NCBI GenBank assembly: GCA_021648225.1
Contig: JAKITE010000005.1
Location: 1 to 60,676 of the forward strand
Length of the DNA stretch: 60,676 nucleotides
Source of the DNA: Paracoccaceae bacterium
Lineage (GTDB): Bacteria > Pseudomonadota > Alphaproteobacteria > Rhodobacterales > Rhodobacteraceae
Reading direction: 5' to 3'
The notes under the pieces are model-generated. The model did not search any database. It was not told where the DNA came from and saw only the letters and a program-made list of their open reading frames with translations. A program made the position numbers and the translations under genes. Numbering within the stretch: the stretch's first letter is position 1; every line of letters starts with the position of its first letter. Below are positions 60,351-60,676 of this stretch, one piece after another.

Positions 60351-60676
60351 ATGCAACAGAAATATCAAGCAAGATTCGCGCAAAATAATGCGGATATGGG
60401 CATGGTGCAGGCGCTGCGCGGGCGGGTTTTTCGCGGTAGCGGTCCGGATTTCGACAGGTTTGACCCGCATTGCCAGCATATGATGATCTTTGACAGCCGG
60501 AACGGGCAATTGGCCTGTGTATTTCGCATCCAGCCTTTTGCAAACGGGGCCGCGATCAAACAATCTTATTCCGCCCAGTTTTATGAGCTGTCGGGCTTGC
60601 AGGATTATCCCGGAAAGCTGGTGGAAATGGGGCGGTTTTGTATTGATCCGGCCTATAATGACCCGGATATCTTGCG
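60351..60676 (+). CDS. OlsB-like ornithine-acyl-ACP N-acyltransferase, N-terminal part
   Basis: The first 108 codons of a gene that runs off the window. The translation (ATG at 60351) contains VQALRGRVFRGSG, FDRFDPHCQHMMIFD, RNGQLACVFRIQP, YELSGLQDYPG and EMGRFCIDPAYNDPDIL, matching the hemolysin-like GNAT family that includes OlsB, which makes lyso-ornithine lipid. Ornithine lipid synthesis is common in this group; an olsA gene would be expected downstream, outside the window. The function is inferred from the family. Confidence 0.82.
   Translation, partial: MQQKYQARFAQNNADMGMVQALRGRVFRGSGPDFDRFDPHCQHMMIFDSRNGQLACVFRIQPFANGAAIKQSYSAQFYELSGLQDYPGKLVEMGRFCIDPAYNDPDIL

Overview
The window is a piece of an alphaproteobacterial chromosome, most likely Rhodobacterales (roseobacter group). 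Support comes from several gene orders and families known from that group: ftsZ-lpxC-bamD-recN, cobS next to cobT (aerobic cobaltochelatase), argS-SPOR-scpA-scpB, rpmF-plsX-fabH-ihfA-merR-tRNA-Pro, soxBDAG sarcosine oxidase, and an alphaproteobacterial single-cysteine DksA. Base composition is moderate, roughly half GC by eye. Genes are dense and many neighbours overlap by ATGA. No IS element, prophage, CRISPR array or rRNA was seen. Once starts are corrected no gene-free gap exceeds 300 bases; the longest is 28616-28911.

Layout. 1-4405: end of ftsZ, then lpxC, bamD and recN. 4402-10768: a D-lactate/glycolate-type flavoprotein, a hot-dog thioesterase, a ClC channel, DUF427, an M24 aminopeptidase P and a small membrane protein. 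10860-15898: the cobaltochelatase region, with cobT, an unrelated secreted protein, a decayed second copy of the cobT 5' end fused to a nuclease tail, an intact anchored nuclease, and cobS. 15960-26929: housekeeping genes (J-domain protein, bolA, gatB, GGDEF enzyme, dusA, ruvX, ccmI and others). 27111-33196: sarcosine oxidase soxB/D/A/G, split after soxB by two small membrane-protein genes. 33269-34540: a GT61-type glycosyltransferase.

34537-42186 is a run of ten minus-strand genes with almost no spacing: MoxR ATPase, AEC transporter, GNAT, DUF2927 lipoprotein, a 56-residue membrane protein, CoxE-type VWA protein, cytochrome P450, membrane protein, DedA, M48 protease. A 96-bp nested inverted repeat lies at its head, between moxR and dksA. 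42415-48132: dksA, a CaiB/BaiF protein, a flavin monooxygenase, xthA, a sulfotransferase-like protein and a Sel1-repeat protein. 48133-60676: core genes erpA, dgt, argS, the SPOR protein, scpAB, a dCTP-deaminase-like protein, tRNA-Pro(GGG), merR, ihfA, fabH, plsX, rpmF, yceD, bamE, msrB and the start of an olsB-like acyltransferase.

Functional themes are envelope biogenesis (LpxC, BamD, BamE, FabH/PlsX, SPOR, OlsB-like, DedA), one-carbon and methylamine-type catabolism (sarcosine oxidase), cobalamin synthesis (CobS/CobT), and chromosome maintenance (RecN, ScpAB, IHF, XthA, RuvX). The most distinctive items are the cobT'-nuclease' recombination scar, the ten-gene MoxR/VWA/P450 operon, the interrupted sox locus, and two intergenic palindromic elements. 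All functional calls rest on recognising motifs by eye; no database search was run.
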